21,598 nt of DNA from JBBDIO01 sp040880365 (lineage in GTDB: Bacteria > Chloroflexota > Anaerolineae > Caldilineales > Caldilineaceae): positions 1 to 21,598 of the forward strand of contig JBBDIO010000178.1 of NCBI GenBank assembly GCA_040880365.1, read 5' to 3'. This document shows positions 20,365-21,598 of this stretch, piece after piece; position 1 is the first letter of the stretch; the number at the start of each line of letters is the position of its first letter. Both the position numbers and the translations under genes were made by a program. Under the pieces are notes generated by a model. The model did not search any database. It saw nothing but the letters and a program-made list of their open reading frames with translations, and had not been told where the DNA came from.

Positions 20365-20375
20365 CCCCCCCCCCC
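20365..20375 (+). repeat. C11 homopolymer tract
   Basis: Eleven C residues lie 10 nt after the ileS stop and about 38 nt before the DUF983 start. Such tracts change length easily in replication and in sequencing. Confidence 0.9.
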
Positions 20376-20413
20376 GGTCACGTACCTGGGTGCGGGGCAG
20401 AAACCGAAATCCC

Positions 20414-20764
20414 ATGAACCGACCGCTCGCGATTTTGTTCCAACGTTGCCCCGTCTGTTTGCAGGGCAAAGCCTTTCGCTCATTTCTGGGCATGCACCGC
20501 GACTGTCCCGTCTGCGGCGTCCACTTTGAACGCGAAAGCGGCTTCTTCCTCAACGCCATGTTCTTTGCCTATGTGCTGGGCTTTCTGATCATCGTGCCTA
20601 CCGCGCTCTATCTCTACATCCGCGGCACCAATACGGTGGAATTCAGCACAGTCATCAGCGTCGAACTACTCCTGCTCTGGCCCTTCATTTTCCGCTATTC
20701 ACGCATCCTCTGGATGCACATCGATCAACTGCTCGATCCGCGTAAAAGCAAGGATGAAGGTTGA
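20414..20764 (+). CDS. DUF983-type zinc-ribbon membrane protein
   Basis: 116 aa from ATG 20414; the GGGG upstream is only a weak RBS. Two CxxC knuckles (Cys12/15 and Cys31/34, CPVC both times) form a likely zinc ribbon. Two membrane helices follow (about 46-68 and 78-98) and then a cationic tail. The arrangement RCPVCLQGKAFRSFLGM matches the DUF983 family, found widely in bacteria and often near cytochrome oxidase genes; its biochemical role is not settled. It follows ileS by 58 nt on the same strand with no terminator, so co-transcription is likely. Its stop is 12 nt from the stop of the convergent glycine-rich gene, with no terminator in between. Confidence 0.9.
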   Translation: MNRPLAILFQRCPVCLQGKAFRSFLGMHRDCPVCGVHFERESGFFLNAMFFAYVLGFLIIVPTALYLYIRGTNTVEFSTVISVELLLLWPFIFRYSRILWMHIDQLLDPRKSKDEG

Positions 20765-20776
20765 AGGTGAACCAGG

Positions 20777-21598
20777 CTACCGGAACAGTGTAGACATGAA
20801 GATGCGTTCGTTCTGCACGCCGGTGGGTGGATTGGGCACTGCGGGCGTGGGCTGCAACTGCGTATTGCGGCCCACCAGGGGCAGGTGCAAGGTCGTCGCG
20901 CCGCCCACGCGCAGACGGACAGCCCGGTCGTTGGCAAGGCGCGGATCGCCCTGCGAACGCGCCGAAAGCCGCAGCATCGTCTGATCGCCCAGCGCCAGAT
21001 CCCGCGGCAAACGGGTATCCACCAGCAACACGCCGAAGCGTAGGGCCGCGATATTCACCCTGTCCGGCAGATTTTCCAGCGGCCACTTAGCCGAATTGGA
21101 CCAGATCAGCGAATAGGCGTCATTGTTCACGCCCCGGTTGAGGAAGATAAACGGCACCAACACGCGCGCGCCGGGCGCGAGCACACGCGAGGCCGGTCCC
21201 AGGATCGTAAACGCAAAGCCGTCTGTGGCCTGGGTCACTTCACCATTGTTCCAGATGGTCGCGCCCGCAACGGTTGCAGCGCCATCCTCGCCGTTGCTGC
21301 CGCCATTGTCACCATCGCCCGCACCGCCCGCGCCCGCTTGCTGGGTGCCGCCGTCGATGACCAGCAGACTCGTCGCCAGCAGCGCCAAATCACCACCCGG
21401 CCCGCCATTGAAGCCACGGCCACCGTCTCCGGCGCGCAGTAGCCCGCGGTTGATGAGCATCCCCGGCTCTTCCGGCCCGGCAAAGACAAACACATTGCCC
21501 CCGGCCCCGCCATTGGCATCGCCCACAGGCGGCGGCACATCGCCCCCATCGCCGCCCCGAATTGTGCCATCGTTGACGGCAATCTGCCCGCTCACGAT
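20777..21598 (-). CDS. Glycine-rich secreted surface protein, C-terminal part
   Basis: The last 274 codons of a gene whose 5' end lies beyond the window; the frame is open at the right edge. The first part visible is built of Gly/Asp-rich loops (GGDGGD, GGAGGN, GDGGRGFNGGPGG, GAGGAGDGDNGG) alternating with hydrophobic strands, like a beta-helix or PGRS-type surface domain. An Ig-like beta domain follows (about the 130 codons before the tail; FTILGPASRVLAPGARVLVP, then DRAVRLRV). The chain ends with LHLPLVGRNTQLQP and a Pro/Thr tail. A short LPLV-type segment near the C-terminus recurs in secreted Chloroflexota proteins (my recollection, not checked). The role is probably adhesion or cell-surface structure. 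No stalk, LPXTG or membrane anchor is visible. Confidence 0.85.
   Translation of the reverse strand: MVSGQIAVNDGTIRGGDGGDVPPPVGDANGGAGGNVFVFAGPEEPGMLINRGLLRAGDGGRGFNGGPGGDLALLATSLLVIDGGTQQAGAGGAGDGDNGGSNGEDGAATVAGATIWNNGEVTQATDGFAFTILGPASRVLAPGARVLVPFIFLNRGVNNDAYSLIWSNSAKWPLENLPDRVNIAALRFGVLLVDTRLPRDLALGDQTMLRLSARSQGDPRLANDRAVRLRVGGATTLHLPLVGRNTQLQPTPAVPNPPTGVQNERIFMSTLFR

Overview
The window looks like chromosomal DNA from a member of the Chloroflexota, probably of the Anaerolineae/Caldilineae type. This is inference from gene content and style: high GC with CGC/GCC-rich codons, an IleRS of the IleRS2 type behind a T-box leader, a 7TM-GAF-HTH regulator, lipoproteins with paired ITPGYRVV repeats, and a secreted protein ending in an LPLV-type tail. 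No rRNA, tRNA, CRISPR array, transposase or prophage gene was recognised.

Layout. 1-1441 (minus): the start of an exported protein of unknown function, translationally coupled (TGATG) to a multi-TM membrane protein. 1712-2314 (minus): a fasciclin-domain lipoprotein. 2645-5613 (plus): a one-TM protein of unknown function, then a membrane regulator (about 9 TM segments, GAF-like region, C-terminal helix-turn-helix), ending at a terminator. 5734-8028 (plus): the DNA translocase FtsK. 8133-9953 (minus): the membrane AAA protease FtsH, convergent with ftsK across a 13-bp-stem bidirectional terminator. 10289-10768 (plus): an SRPBCC protein behind a strong sigma-70-type promoter. 11055-12580 (plus): a repeat-built lipoprotein gene broken by one frameshift. 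12920-13634 (plus): two small stress-type genes, GlsB/YeaQ-like and BON. 13958-15319 (minus): a CNNM/CBS/CorC-type membrane protein.

15543-20764 is the most interesting block. A promoter leads into a T-box riboswitch (about 15602-16006) with an apparent isoleucine AUC specifier, then an AlaX-like tRNA-editing protein, a REP-like double hairpin, and ileS. The IleRS carries the swapped GIHH form of the class I HIGH motif, a form associated with strong mupirocin resistance. A DUF983 zinc-ribbon membrane protein follows, after a C11 tract. 20777-21598 (minus) is the C-terminal part of a glycine-rich secreted protein that runs off the window.

How the genes work together. The T-box should sense uncharged tRNA-Ile and switch on alaX and, by read-through, ileS, coupling a trans-editing factor to isoleucine charging. 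Most of the other genes are envelope or housekeeping functions in short, independent units. Spacers repeatedly contain 12-17 bp tandem duplications, and several promoters share TGG directly before the -10 box.
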